This document shows, one piece after another, positions 1-11,930 of a stretch of 64,000 bases of DNA (within the stretch, counting starts at the first letter, position 1; each line of letters opens with the position of its first letter). The position numbers and the translations under genes are program-made. This DNA is from Misgurnus anguillicaudatus (Eukaryota > Chordata > Actinopteri > Cypriniformes > Cobitidae). The notes below the pieces were generated by a model. It was not told the origin of the DNA and searched no databases. It worked only from the letters and a program-made list of their open reading frames with translations. The stretch covers positions 11,087,001-11,151,000 of the forward strand of contig NC_073358.2 in the NCBI RefSeq assembly GCF_027580225.2, read 5' to 3'.

Positions 1-546
1 AATGTTCAGGACAGGAGTGAAATACTCCATACAGCTCTGCAGATGCCTGCCGGGGACCTCCGGAGACGTATGATGGGCAACAGAGCATTTTGAAGTGAAG
101 GCCCATCGCTCCCCTAGACCCCTGTGGCAGTGCCAAGTCTACCATCTGCTGCGTTCCTGTGATCCAAACAGAAGCGCTCACGACCGGGAGAGAGCCGGAC
201 TCAAGGAAACTATCAAGATTTCAATCAGCCGTCAAAGGAACGACGGGTCCGTTGGCCGCCTCTGAGACCACCTGGCAGCAGACATCACCAGAACTCTGGA
301 TGCGCATGAAACTGGGACGGTCAGGCAAACCGGTGAAGCTTCAAAGGAAATAGTGATCACAATGGAAACAGAAGTGATTCGGTTGTTTAAAGGTCTCATA
401 CTGGTCAAGTGAAGCATCACTGTGAATCACAGGATTAAAGTGTGCATGAAATTAAAACCTGATGTCTGAGGTTTTGTGTTATCAAGCGAATCACAGCAGT
501 TCATTTGTTTCATCAGGTTTTACAGCGTTTTAATAACCTGACAAAA
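1..546. other. Unassigned sequence
   Basis: No gene, RNA or repeat recognised. A 64-codon open frame at 159-353 has no recognisable motif and is not called. Confidence 0.4.
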
Positions 547-788
547 AAGGAATAGTTCACCCCAAAATCAAAATGAGCCCATCATTTACAATTTAATGCC
601 AAAAGGTGTATAACTTCCTTTCTTCAGCCAAACACATTCAGAGTTATATTAAAATCTATCATAGCTTTGCAATACCATTGAATAGTAGGTGTTTCTTTGA
701 TGCCCATCCATCAACAGAAAAAGTTTGAAATTACACATTTGTGAGAGAAAACTATTTGTATGTTTTTGTAATGTTTGTTTGTAAAAAA

Positions 789-1276
789 CAACACATCCTC
801 ACCCCATGTCGTCAATATTTGACGACACTTGACCATTCGTCAATATGTGACGGGGAGGGTATACCTTTCGCGTCAATTTTTGACGAACTGGGGACTTCAA
901 TACTATTACGTCCGTTGCATTCTCTTTCCTATTTTCTTACCATTTTCGCGTCGGTTTAGGGTTAGATTACGCAAAATTAAACAGTGTACGCGAAATTAAA
1001 CAGTTGTCACCTGGCATTGGGGTTAGAGTTAGGTACGACAGTTGTCACCTGGCGTTGGGGTTAGAGTTAGGTTTGGGTAGGGATGTCATTATGTAAATCT
1101 AACCCTAAACTGACGCGAAAATGGTAAGAAAATAGGAAAGAGAATGCAACGGACGTAATAGTATTGAAGTCCCCAGCTCGTCAAAAAATGACGCGAAAGG
1201 TATACCCTCCCCGCCACACATTGACGAATGGTCAAGTGTCGCCAACCACCGACGACATGGGGTGAGGATGGGTTGT
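789..1276. mobile_element. Foldback (MITE-like) element with ~180-bp inverted arms
   Basis: The left arm (about 791-970) and right arm (about 1090-1274) are reverse complements with scattered mismatches; both hold catcctcaccccatgtcgtc and ttaccattttcgcgtc. The spacer contains two direct copies of a ~36-bp sequence (acagttgtcacctgg..., near 1000 and 1037). No coding capacity. The family is not identified. Confidence 0.7.
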
Positions 1277-1439
1277 AAAAAACCCTAGATCTAAAATGGT
1301 GGCACGCCGGTCCATGTCGGTACATAAGATGATCATGACTTCTCACATATCTCGTTACTGTGTTTTGTCACAACGTATAGTCAAGAGACTCAACCAACAA
1401 TCAAGTTAAGGCTGCCACACAGTAAAAGATAATTGGGCT

Positions 1440-1691
1440 AAATTTGTAAATATTTGACATGCTTATGCCCGTTGTTTACTGTGAAGTCACGTTTGACCAT
1501 GGTCTCAGTCGAGACTGAGCGTTGTTTGTGAAGGGAATTTGATGGTGTGTGGAGTGCCGCTATGTCGTCATGACAGCACACCACACACCATCATATTCCC
1601 TTCACAAACAACTTGAGTCTCGAGGGAGAACATGGTCAAACGTGACTTCACAGTAAACAACGGGCATAAGCAAGTCAAATATTTACAAATT
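1440..1691. repeat. Long near-perfect palindrome (foldback element)
   Basis: Arms of about 120 bp start with aatttgtaaatatttgac and include cgttgtttactgtgaagtc and tgtgaagggaat. They fold back around a centre near 1566 (gtcatgac) with only a small mismatched bubble. As single strands this would form a hairpin of more than 100 bp. Probably a hairpin MITE. Confidence 0.75.
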
Positions 1692-1844
1692 TATGAATTT
1701 AAGAAGAAAATCGTTAATTTTTGTGTTATCATGTTTGTGGTCTCTAATATTTTGAAAATCTTTTAGTGTGTCTCTACCTTAACAAGATAATTGTAGGCTA
1801 ATTTTCATGTGTGGGCAAACTATTCCTTTAATGCATAAAGACAG

Positions 1845-2069
1845 CTGTGGCGGCTTGTGACTGCTCTTCCGAAGGGCACAAATTCAAAATATGTGTTCGG
1901 AGTGTTATGTGTGTTGCTCCTGTTTTCAAAATATGTGTTTGTTGCGTCATGTAAACAATGTGCATCACGTGTTTTGTCAAAATAAGTGCCTGCTGCAGAC
2001 GCATTAAAACCGTTTATGATAAAAGAGATGCTCATGTTCACAAATTACACAAGTCACCAGCCCCCACTG
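1845..2069. mobile_element. hAT-type MITE, 225 bp
   Basis: It is flanked by a perfect 8-bp duplication, aaagacag (1837-1844 and 2070-2077). The ends are imperfect inverted repeats: tgtggcggcttgtgac on the left, gtcaccagcccccactg on the right. The 8-bp duplication and CAGTGGCGGCT-like end fit the hAT superfamily. It shares internal sequence with 17293-17763. Confidence 0.75.
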
Positions 2070-2077
2070 AAAGACAG

Positions 2078-4148
2078 TGTTCAAATTGAAGGGTGGTTCC
2101 AGACCTCCTATAACCAAATTTAAAAATAAATTTTAAATTATTGTGCTGCGCTGCCACAAAGCGATACTGTCCATTTATTGTCCCGATTTTGCAAAAAAAC
2201 AACAAAAAAACAAACAAATCCAAAACAATTCTGTCTGAAATAAATGAAATAAAGTATTCAAGTGCACTTCACGCTGTTTTGTGGTTTGGGTTTCAGTTAA
2301 TAGTAATTTGGGGTTTCTTTCATTAAAACGTTGATCCAGGACCAACAAAAAATGTTGATCCAAATCACTTTTGTGAAATCACGGCGACCTATAATGACAC
2401 CAACATAAAATTGCAGGTTACTTGATCTGCTTAGATTTACGCGTTTTAAAAAAACAACTGACATTTACCATATATTCTGACATGACAGCTCATCTTAAGC
2501 AGACAGTTTTGAACACTGATGTTTATTAAAAAAAATACAGATTGCAGCTTTAATGTAAAATATGTACTAGTATATTTTTGCAGTAAAGGTATTGTTCATA
2601 ATTAGTTATGATTTATTAACTATTAACTAATGTTAATGTATACAAGCTAATAGCAAAAAATACATACAATGTTTATAAAGGTCGTTCAGTACAATGCACA
2701 CCAGGTACTCAAAACAAGAAAAGAAATACTGCAAACCATTATGGCAAAAACAGAATCACAGCACTGTGGATCCAATAGAGCCTCCGAGGCAATGAGAGAG
2801 AGGAAGATGGGTGACCTCTCAAGCCAGGGAGCAAATTGGGTTTGATGTACGCCCCTGACATTCCCTAAACTAATAACCGGCCATGCCCGGCCCAGTAATT
2901 ACAGTGATGCATGTGCCGAGGACGAGCTTGGGTCCAGCAACTGCAGCAAACAGGAACATTCCCAGGTCAATAGCAAGACTCGTGCTGTTCACTTCCTGAC
3001 ACAAGAGCTTCTGCTGGGCTGTGTTTCTGGAAACGACCGGTGACCAACAAGCATTGCATCTTAACACATGAAATAACATCTCCATTACAGTGCAATAAAT
3101 TGACCATATGCAAGTTTCGTCTCTGGTTGCTTGGATGTCCATTAACTAGCTGACATGTTTTCGTAAAATTAAATAGATAATTAAATCACAGGTCATCGCA
3201 GGACACAGGCTAATACTGGTGCACTGCGCCTGTTAGCATATCAAGGCGATTTATTATCTGTCCGTATCAAAGATCTCTCTCACTCTTCAGATCTATTTGA
3301 AATGCAGCTGGCCTTTTCAAAAAACACTTTCCTAGTAAAACAGTCATAAATCTGTCATGATCAAACAGAGAATCACAAAGATGATAGTCTGTGCTTATCG
3401 GTTGCGTTTCCTCTAATATCAATGCGGTCCATTGTGTGCAAAGGCACAAATGCGTCAGATAAGTGTCCTCGGCCCACAACACCACCAGTATGAGGATCAC
3501 GCCACATAGACTGAATCAATGTCAGATTTCACACTTTCTGATATAAATACAAGGTTATAACATCATGTTTAGAAATATGTGGAAATTCTGTGTCCCACTT
3601 TCTCTTTCAAATAGAAGTCTGCAAACTGTTGGAGGTAGTGTGTGACTTTAAAAAGCCATAACATTAATCTGATAGAATCCAGACGCAAAAAGAAAAGAGA
3701 GACTTACCAAATATGGCTCTATACACAGCGATATGAAACACATTTACTTTGAATCACCATGGCAAGGCCGACAAACTGCTCTCATTGAGCAGCACAATTT
3801 GTTACGATGCCTTTTCTCTTATCAGATAAGGGCAAAGCTATCGGAAAATAACTTTGTTCTGTTAATTTGCAACTTAAATGGAGAAGATGCTTAAAAAATG
3901 TCATGTACACATGACAGCGCTGTCAAAAGGATCTGCGTTTACACAAATTCGCAAAGACAACTAATGTTGCTAATGCAATATTGCATATGCCAAGTCAGTA
4001 GATGGCGATGTTTCATTGTGAAGAAAAATTACAACCGTGCACATACACATTCATCTACAGATAGACAAGATAAAACAAGCAACCGAGACGGCGAAAGCAT
4101 CATGCACTATTTAGATGGATGATGAGGTAGGTTTATTACTACAAGTGA
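2078..4148. other. AT-rich unique sequence, no gene recognised
   Basis: Both strands hold only open frames under 91 codons without recognisable motifs. No convincing splice-bounded exon or RNA gene was seen. Confidence 0.4.
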
Positions 4149-4156
4149 CCCTGGAC

Positions 4157-4742
4157 TAGAGGTCTTCTCAGGTCCAAAGAAATGTACCCGACCCGAACTG
4201 ACCTGAATCACTTTTTACCCAAACTCAACATGCATAAAACATTTTTTTTAAAGAAAGAATACCACAGACAAACCCGAGAAAATTAGACCAGAGTCTGACC
4301 CGACCCAGTGGTAATTTTTTTTACCCAACTGGACCCGAATGTAAACGGCATCGACGTGTGTGCTGTCTGCATCCCTGCACGCATCAGTGAGACAGAAAGA
4401 AACCCCGGTGGCCTGCTGCTCAATTTATTTTTCTTTGTTGTCGGACAAGGACTAGGTAACCGCTAAAATGTACATTCAAAATTTATTGACAGGTCTGTCT
4501 TAACGAAATTAATCTACCGCCAGCCACACGATGTCACAAGCACCCTTGGCAAAGGGGAAAAGGACTGGAGGCACACACGCAAGGTGGTTCAGGTCGTCTC
4601 TCGTCCATTCTGCAAAAACACATTTATTTTAAATTACCTGAAGCCATTTGCTGCTAATATTATACCTGACCCCTGTCCAAGGCACACGTGAAACCTTTAG
4701 ACCCGAGCCCGGTCGGACCAAGTGGACCCTTGAAGACCTCTA
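4157..4742. mobile_element. hAT-type non-autonomous element, 586 bp
   Basis: A perfect 8-bp duplication ccctggac lies at 4149-4156 and 4743-4750. The element begins tagaggtcttc and ends gaagacctcta, an exact 11-bp terminal inverted repeat, followed by looser similarity (ggtccaaag versus ggtccactt). No transposase frame is present. Confidence 0.8.
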
Positions 4743-4999
4743 CCCTGGACTATAAAGCGACAAAAAATTGTAAACTTTTTTAAAGGAGCATTAATAAACT
4801 CAGTATCTTGAGCAACACAAAAACAATCCTGTAGGCCACCATTGTTTATTTCGGTTTTATTGGCACATGCCTATTGACTCTGTTCTCATAAATACTGTTA
4901 CAATGCTTATAAAGCAATGATGTAAATGCGCTTTCTGCAGAGACTCTAACACTTAGAAAACTTGGATTTATCTCACATGCTATGACGTCGCTTCAACTT

Positions 5000-5325
5000 T
5001 CCCCGCCACTGACGAGTATTTCCTGTAAATACCGCTATTATCCAAAATCCAATTATCAAAAGTCCTTCACAAAAATGAAATTATCTCAGCTTTTTGCTCA
5101 AAATTTTGTGTTTTTGAAGAAACCTACCCATATTTAAGAGGTGATAAAAAGAAAACTAAACTAAATTTTTTTTTTTTTGAAAGGCAAAGGGTCTGTTCAT
5201 TCATTTGATATATTGTATGCTTATATATTTAAAGAAGAACATTTTCTGGAAGGCATTCAACTTTTATGAAAATCATGAAAAATGCTGGCGCTGGCTGGCA
5301 TCTTTAAAAAAGCCTTTTTTTAAAG
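5000..5325 (+). mobile_element. Truncated TTAA-type MITE (family of 25088-25576)
   Basis: It matches the internal and right-hand part of the complete copies at 18257-18756 and 25088-25576: ccccgccactgacgagtat, cagctttttgctcaaaat, aagaacattttctggaagg and ggcgctggctggca. The left end is missing. The right end was interrupted by the element at 5335-5816. Confidence 0.65.
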
Positions 5326-5334
5326 GAAAGAGTA

Positions 5335-5816
5335 TAGCCTGGCTGCGCCCTCCTACGCACTTCCGCTCAATTTCCTTCAGTACTACGTCTGGGATTTCGG
5401 TCTATTCTAGCGTTTCAAGAAATCACATTTTTGTAGGACCAATCAGAGGGAGTGGCTGAAAACAATGACGTTGTGCTTCATGAGGTGTAGTTCAGTAATG
5501 GCAGCGGAGAAAGACGTGAAAAAAGCTATTCGGTCCATTATTGCAAAACTGCCGAATATACAGAAGTTAAAGCCAGAGCAAGAACAATGTTTGCTAAGTT
5601 TTGTTGGTCTGATCATTCGGACTTGTTGTTTCCGTCCGGTTTCGGCGCATGGTATACATCACGACCACACGTTAGATCCTGAGTGACTCTGGGCAGATCC
5701 AATAGTGTTGAACTTTAAAAGAGAAACCACCTACAAGGAAGTAAACATTTCTCAATGGAGAGAGGCTAGACTCTCTGTATAAATAAAATGTACGAGAGTC
5801 TGGTAGAACCAGGCTA
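5335..5816 (+). mobile_element. DNA element, 482 bp, 9-bp target duplication, helicase-like remnant
   Basis: It is bounded by gaaagagta on both sides (5326-5334 and 5817-5825), with ends tagcctggct and accaggcta as short inverted repeats. An open frame at 5465-5686 contains residues around KPEQEQCLLSF that resemble the start of RecQ-type DEAD-box helicase genes carried or captured by some fish transposons; the ATP-binding motif is not reached. The helicase resemblance is from memory and tentative. It is nested in the older TTAA-type MITE. Confidence 0.6.
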
Positions 5817-5879
5817 GAAAGAGTAAACTATTCGAACCGGAAGAACGAAATGGCTCAAAATAGTGCAAAATAACCAAGC

Positions 5880-6175
5880 ATGCTGAACAAGCCCTGAAAA
5901 GTGAAGCCAAAACGTCTCGATTGCCCCCCAGTGACTGGTCCCAGTATAGGTCGTAAACTCCGCCTCCCCATGTTATTCAATGGGACTAACTAAACAATTT
6001 AATTACACTTCAATTATCTTTTTTCCGAAGCTGGTTTCTGTCATTTGCTGTAGTTTTTATCACGCTGATGTAAATACAAGTGTTTGTTTTTAAAATAAGT
6101 TTTCGTGGCTTTACTTCCTGCTCACTACTGCGCAGGACTGGTCCCGAAATCGCTACTGCGCAGACTCAAGACCCG
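5880..6175. repeat. Probable dispersed fish repeat
   Basis: The stretch with gtgaagccaaaacgtctcg and ataggtcgtaaactccgcc resembles a common interspersed repeat of cyprinid genomes. Ends and family were not resolved. Confidence 0.3.
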
Positions 6176-6806
6176 TATTTCTAAAATTTTAATTATTATC
6201 TCATATTATATCTCATATAATTTCTGTATTGCTAAAGATAACTTGTGAAGCTGAAACCTCTTCAGTATTGCGATGGGAGCAAACAAAATTAGGCAAATTG
6301 CAGGCCATGAGCCCGGTTTAGTCCATTTAAACCATGGAAAATTCATATGCATATTTACCCCTAATCTCAAGCTTCAAAATTGCCCATCTGATCATAGACC
6401 ACAATAACAGCGCTACAAATAAATGTGAGCTCTAGATATCAGAATTGCAGTCATGTTTTTATATGCTTCAGAAAGCTTGTGAAATGGCAGTCACATGCAC
6501 TTGATCCAATGCTTGTCTGTCATAATTTTACATATGACAATGTTTACAGAGCATTGTTGAACACCGAGCAGATGGAACCAATAATAACGTCAATTACAGA
6601 GAATTGTAAGAGCCTCTCTTAACAGCAATTCAACCTGTCCTGCATCAATCGCTGAGCAAATTAAATCAAACTGGGAGGTGGGAGAGAGAGACACCATTGG
6701 GTTTGTCTGGAATAAATGAAACAAATTAAGTGAATGAAAAGAAAGAGACGGATAATGCACAGAAAAATGACAATCACATAAAAAAGTCGCCTGACAAACG
6801 TAAATT
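6176..6806. other. Unassigned AT-rich sequence
   Basis: Nothing recognised. Short open frames on both strands have no family features. Confidence 0.35.
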
Positions 6807-6814
6807 GTTTTTGC

Positions 6815-7058
6815 TGGGATGCACCGATACAAAATTTCTGTGTCGATAGCGATATTCGTTTACGTATATGCGGTCTACCAATACCGATGTATACCAAATA
6901 TCTTTGCTTTTATACTCCTTGCGCTTTTCAGCCCTTTTTGATTGCCAGGATGTAATCTTCTCTGCTCATTGTCTGTTTTTAAACAACCGTCCGATGTCTG
7001 ATAGTAGGAAAATACTATACAGATACCGATTAATGGCTGATATATCGGTGCATCCCTA
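6815..7058. mobile_element. hAT-type MITE, 244 bp
   Basis: The terminal inverted repeats are tgggatgcaccgata on the left and tatcggtgcatcccta on the right. The flanking octamers differ at one base (gtttttgc at 6807-6814, gtttttgt at 7059-7066), as expected for a slightly aged 8-bp hAT duplication. The same family occurs degenerate at 15114-15405. Confidence 0.75.
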
Positions 7059-7066
7059 GTTTTTGT

Positions 7067-8239
7067 TGCAGCCCACTGTATTATGGTTCGCTTTGTAACA
7101 CAATGGTGAATATGGTTATGATGGAGAAATATATATTTTTTATCACACAGATGAAACCACCCATCCAGCTTTAATTATTCAACATGACTTTATCTTCAAA
7201 AACATAACAGGAACCTGCTCAGGAACGCAACATGGCATCTATCTCTACAGACAAAACCAGACGGCAAGCCATATGTGCCACGTGTAATGTTTTCTTTTCT
7301 GTTAGGAGAAAAAGAAAGACAAAGGCAGATGTTCTTTAGATGAAGCTAATAGCTGCTACACACACATAAAACGCCAATGCGCGAGTCAATCTCCTCGAAG
7401 CGTCAGTATGATTGCTCAAAAGCTCTCGCTCTCCTTTCCCTTTGATTTTAAAGTGCTCTTCTCTTGAGTCCTGCTGGAGTGGAAAATGAAAAAAGAGAAT
7501 CAAAGAGCGGACGGGGAGCCGAAATGAGCCCTGTACGAAACAACTCCTCTACTCTGACACCTGCGCAAGGAAACATTGTCTCTTAAAACAATCCCATTAT
7601 TTCATTTTGACAGGTACACAAAATCCCTTCTGATGATCAAGCATGTAATAACATCTTGCCTATTATTTAGCCGAACCTTCTATCATAGTGACGTGTTATT
7701 ATCCGCGGGCAGAGGTGGGCTTTACATCATTCCTGTTTCAATGATGGCGATGCTGAAATACACAGCAAGGTGATAGATAAAGAACGACAAACAGATTTTA
7801 GATCAGTCAAAGGAGGACAAATCTTCTATTCAGGACTACACGCTATTACGGCTTGTAAGAGATCCATCTAGTGAATTACAGAAGGTGATGATCTTTTGTT
7901 CTCTGACCGTAGATCAGTGAAATGCCCACCTGAAACTGAGAGGGCACGAACAGAGAGCCTGATTGTATCTCATTGTGTTCAAGCTGTAATTTGTCAGGAT
8001 TGTTAATATGTGCTAAAACATAACAAGGACGTGCTATTAGCTTAGATTGCTTCATCAACAGCTTTAATGGTTCATCTTTTTTCTGTGTATACCTGCTTTA
8101 TATCATCAGGCCTTTATCATCAGAGCTGTCCGGGTGAGTTAGGAACGTTTCACCAGCGAAGGCTTTAAAGAAGAAAGAGATTTTTAACCTTTGAGAAATC
8201 ATATTCATTATTCTTAGGTCACAGGCTATTTGGGATGTT
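7067..8239. other. Unique sequence, no gene recognised
   Basis: Only short open frames without motifs were seen. No repeat ends were identified. Confidence 0.35.
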
Positions 8240-8292
8240 TATTTTTGACTTATTTTGTCCATTTATTTTGTATAAAGCTTACAGATTTTATT
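8240..8292 (+). repeat. Isolated copy of the 30-bp minisatellite motif
   Basis: Contains gacttattttgtcc and tattttgtataaagcttac, the two motif variants of the array at 10887-11660, as an isolated copy about 2.6 kb upstream of it. Confidence 0.6.
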
Positions 8293-9307
8293 TTATTTTA
8301 TTTTCACTCAGGGTTATCTGATTTAACTATTTGGCTTGTGTTTTGTTTCCGTGCACTTCAGGCATTTTGCACATAATTTGTTCTGCACCTTGTTACTTCT
8401 GACCTTATTTTATTTTAAAAAATGATTTATTATAAAAGTAAATTCTGATCTAATTTAGTTCTGTACATTTTGGATTGCTTCTCGTTGCATTTATATTGCA
8501 CTGTTTGCATTCTGGCCATGAGGCTGACGCATACAATTTAGCCGAACGTGCTAGGTGCTCTGCTTCTCATATTTAGGAGTTCATCAAACTAAACATAAAA
8601 AAACGATGTTTTTCGATGGGTATAAGTTTTTTAAATGTATTTAAAACAGGGTGGTTTTCTTGTCAAAAGTTAAACTACAAAACAGGTAAGCCTTTTCTTT
8701 AAATTTCGGTTATGACACGGAAACTATCTGCACAGAACTTAATTTATGCCCGACACAATTGTCTTTCTTGTGATTTTAATATTATGGTCGGTGTTCACTT
8801 TCAAATGATAGAAAAGAGATAAATAATATAAGAATCATCAGTTGTTCCTGTACCTAAATTGAATAGAGATGATCAAAGTCAAAGCAAGCAAGCAGGTATT
8901 TCTGTGCTAAAGAATAACGCGTAGTGTCTATAAAACAATACATTTCAGCATTTTTCTTGTTATAAATTAATATTTAATGAATTATATAAAGCTTAGTTTT
9001 TATCACTTATAGTAACAATCACAAAATGTAATTTGTCGTTTTTTTTTTGGTCATGACTGCTTTGATGCGCTAAATCTCCAAAGTAAATAAAAACACTGAA
9101 TTGTAGCCGGGGTTGCCAAGGCAGGATCACTTAGAATATATTTTAGGCTTAATTATCCAATTTTTTTGTTATATCTTTGTGTGATGTTCTGTAGACCATG
9201 GCTTTAAAATGTTATGAGGAATGATTAAACAAATGTTGCCTTACATTTTACCTTAAAAAAATGATATAAATGCGTCGTCAGTTTTGTCTTCATTCATCAC
9301 TTGAAAG
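8293..9307. other. AT-rich unique sequence, no gene recognised
   Basis: No coding or RNA feature is supported. It contains runs of T and short AT-rich low-complexity tracts. Confidence 0.35.
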
Positions 9308-10634
9308 CAGTGTTGGGCAAGTTACTGAAAATTAGTAATTAGTTGCACTTACTAGTTACTTCTTTTAAAAGTAACTGAATTACTCTACCAGTTACTGTAT
9401 ATCAAAAGTAATTAGTTACTTAGAAAAGTAACTTTTAAGTTACTTTTATGTCTGCTTTTTAAATGTAAATATGAACAGTACTGAACAGTCAAACAGTAAA
9501 ATGATATGGATGGGCTATTTTACACGTAAGACTCTTATATATCACATACTGTAGGAGCCTATTTGGCTTTAGATTCAACCTTTGAATTTTCTAACCTCTT
9601 TTTGTTAGAAATTATCTTAATATGTAAACTTAGTTTATTTATGTATATCATTTAGACCATTTAGACAAATATTCTGCATGTTTACAAAAATATAAAATGT
9701 GTTAAAATTGTGTAGTGTCTCTTTAAAAATTTGGAGATAATTGTGTCAACATGTCATATTTTCTAAAATAAATTATAATTTTTCTGATTTCATATTTATT
9801 TTAATAGGTTACAAACGTCTCCGCTGTGTCCTGCTGACAGGCGCTATGCGCGTGAAGCAGATGAGGCAAATTATGGGTCCTGCGAAGGTTAGACCGTCTC
9901 ATTTCAGTTCTCTTCGCGAACTATTATGAATATATTGTTTGTTTTCTGTTGGATTTAAATGATACACAGGATTAAAGGAAGATATTTAATCAGAAAACGG
10001 AGTAGGCTACGTGGATTGTTTTGTCGGACGGACACAGAGCGAGTGGATTGTTTTGTCAGACGGACACAGAGCGAGTGGATTGTTTGTTCGGATACGGAGA
10101 GACTGAAACTAAAACTAAAAGCGAGCTCATACATACTATGGAGTTTTAACACGGGTGTACAGTGCAGTGTGAATATTTTAGTGGAAACAACAATCGCGGA
10201 TCGTTCTCTTCCATGAAGCCGATGTAAACATCTAAGAATATATGAACATTTCTTAGATTTATTACCTTTGTGGACTACAAATGCAAGTTGATGTCATACT
10301 GCGATTGCTTGGTGAAGATAATTTACAAACATGAGACCGAATGGATTATGACTTGCGCACAATTTTTAAACAAAGGTGTGTTGTCCCGTTTAGATTTTTC
10401 ATGTTCATTCTATATGCACTGTCAGCTATGATGAAGTGTAATGAATCATTGCGCCGCCAACTACGGTCCTGCGACGTCAGATATTTCTTGTCTATTTTTT
10501 TACAAAATAGAGTAACGCGAGTAACGAACTCATTTAAATTTCAGTAATTGTAATTGCGTTACTTGATTTAAAAAAATACTTCGTTACATGCTCGTTACTG
10601 CTAAAAGTAGTGGAGTTACAGTAACGCGTTATTA
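9308..10634. mobile_element. Non-autonomous DNA element with gttactt-rich ends
   Basis: The left end (cagtgttgggcaagttact, then repeated agtaacttnnaagtta blocks) and the right end (gttactgctaaaagtagtgg ... agtaacgcgtta) are the two termini of a very abundant fish repeat with gtaacgcgttac-rich termini. About 1.3 kb of non-coding interior separates them, including the 32-bp tandem repeat at 10011-10100. The right terminus looks truncated and no target duplication was resolved. Confidence 0.55.
10011..10100 (+). repeat. 32-bp tandem repeat, ~2.6 copies
   Basis: Direct copies starting gtggattgtt at 10011, 10043 and 10075. The first two differ at one base and the third is degenerate and partial. 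Confidence 0.85.
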
Positions 10635-10799
10635 ATTAATATTAATGAACTCTCATGCGAAGATGACAGCGTAAGTTACGCACAACAACGTGTGACATGA
10701 GCTAATCCAATCAAGTTTGAAAACAGCTGCATTTTACCGCGCAGCATTTTGATTGGTCAATCTATCAATCAGACTAAGAAATCAACATTTTCTTATTTT

Positions 10800-10886
10800 A
10801 TTTTAAGTAATTGGAAATCTGAGGGGGCCGGACATGTAAATGAGGGGGCCAAGGCCCACCCAGGCCCCATCGTGGCTACGCCCCTG
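10800..10886. mobile_element. Terminal fragment of a DNA element
   Basis: The stretch ending cgtggctacgcccctg has, as its reverse complement, the start caggggcgtagccacg, a common terminal sequence of fish DNA elements. A partner end was not found upstream. The 30-bp minisatellite starts at the next base. Confidence 0.45.
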
Positions 10887-11660
10887 TTTTGTATAAAGCT
10901 TACGGATTTCGACTTATTTTGTATAAAGCTTACGGATTTCGACTTATTTTGTATAAAGCTTATGATTTCCACTAATTTTGTATAAAGCTTACGGATTTCG
11001 ACTTATTTTGTACAAAGCTTATGGATTTCAACTTATTTTGTACAATGCTTATGTATTTTTAACTTATTTTGTCCACTTACAAAGCTTAGGGATTTAAACT
11101 TATATTGTATAAAGCTTACGGATTTCGACTTATTTTGTATAAATCTTACGGATTTCGACTTATTTTGTATAAAGCTTACGGATTTCTACTTATTTTGTAT
11201 AAAGCTTACGATTTCTACTTATTTTGTATAAAGCTTACGGATTTCAACTTATTTTGTACAAAGCTTATGGATTTCAACTTATTTTGTACAATGCTTATGT
11301 ATTTTGAACTTATTTTGTCCACTTACAAAGCTTACGGATTTAAACTTATTTTGTATAAAGCTTACAGATTTTGACTTATTTTGTATAAAGCTTACGGATT
11401 TCAGCTTATTTTGTACAAAACTTACAGATTTCAACTTATTTTGTTCAATGCTTACAGATTTTTAACTTATTTTGTCCACTTACAAAGCTTACGGATTTCA
11501 ACTTTTTTGTATAAATTTTACAGATTTTGACTTATTTTGTATAAAGCTGACGAATTTCGACTTATTTGGTATAAAGCTTACAGATTTTTACTTATTTTGT
11601 CGACTTATTTTGTATAAAGCTTACCGATTTTGACTCATTTGTATAAGGCTTACGAATTAT
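10887..11660 (+). repeat. 30-bp minisatellite, ~25 copies with variant blocks
   Basis: Tandem copies of about 30 bp, core ttttgtataaagcttacgg followed by atttcgactta. Three main variants alternate: gtataaagctta, gtacaaagctta or gtacaatgctta, and a longer gtccacttacaaagctta. The longer variant recurs near 11071, 11317 and 11473, suggesting partial higher-order organisation. The open frames here (10749-10985, 11105-11374) are repeats translated and not genes. Confidence 0.9.
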
Positions 11661-11778
11661 GCAAACCTGTTAACAAAATTTGATATGTGTAAAAAAAACG
11701 AATGTATGTTTTTTATTTCTAAAACTGAACGAAAAAGATAAAAAAGATAAAAGCAATAAAACTACACCAGAATGGGTA

Positions 11779-11904
11779 ATAATCTACATTTATGCATTAT
11801 TCATAGCTTCTCACAGTGCATTAAAAAAATATCAGTATGTGTGTTATTTGGGTTCGAACCCATGGCCTTTTGTGCTGCTAGCACAACGCTCTACTACTGG
11901 AGCA
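11779..11904 (-). mobile_element. Degenerate tRNA-derived SINE (HAmo-like)
   Basis: Read on the minus strand, it starts with a tRNA-like part containing gtagagcgttgtgctagca and a B-box-like gggttcgaaccc. It continues through acacacatactga and tgcactgtgag into aatgcataaatgta. This order matches the tRNA-derived SINE widespread in cyprinids. Several substitutions and no complete tail: an old copy. Confidence 0.6.
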
Positions 11905-11930
11905 AAAAATATGATAAATTTCTTATATAT

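Larger units (their letters stand above)
547..1831. mobile_element. Possible composite non-autonomous DNA element
   Basis: The left edge (aaaggaatagttcacccca) and the reverse complement of the right edge (aaaggaatagtttgcccac) look like terminal inverted repeats of the abundant cyprinid family with a gggatagttcaccc end. The interior contains two separate foldback elements (789-1276 and 1440-1691), so this would be a nested composite. A target-site duplication is not clear, and the pairing of the two ends is inference. Confidence 0.35.

Noticed and set aside
10749..11374. Frames with repeated LFCIKLTDF-like peptide
   Set aside because: This is translation of the 30-bp minisatellite.
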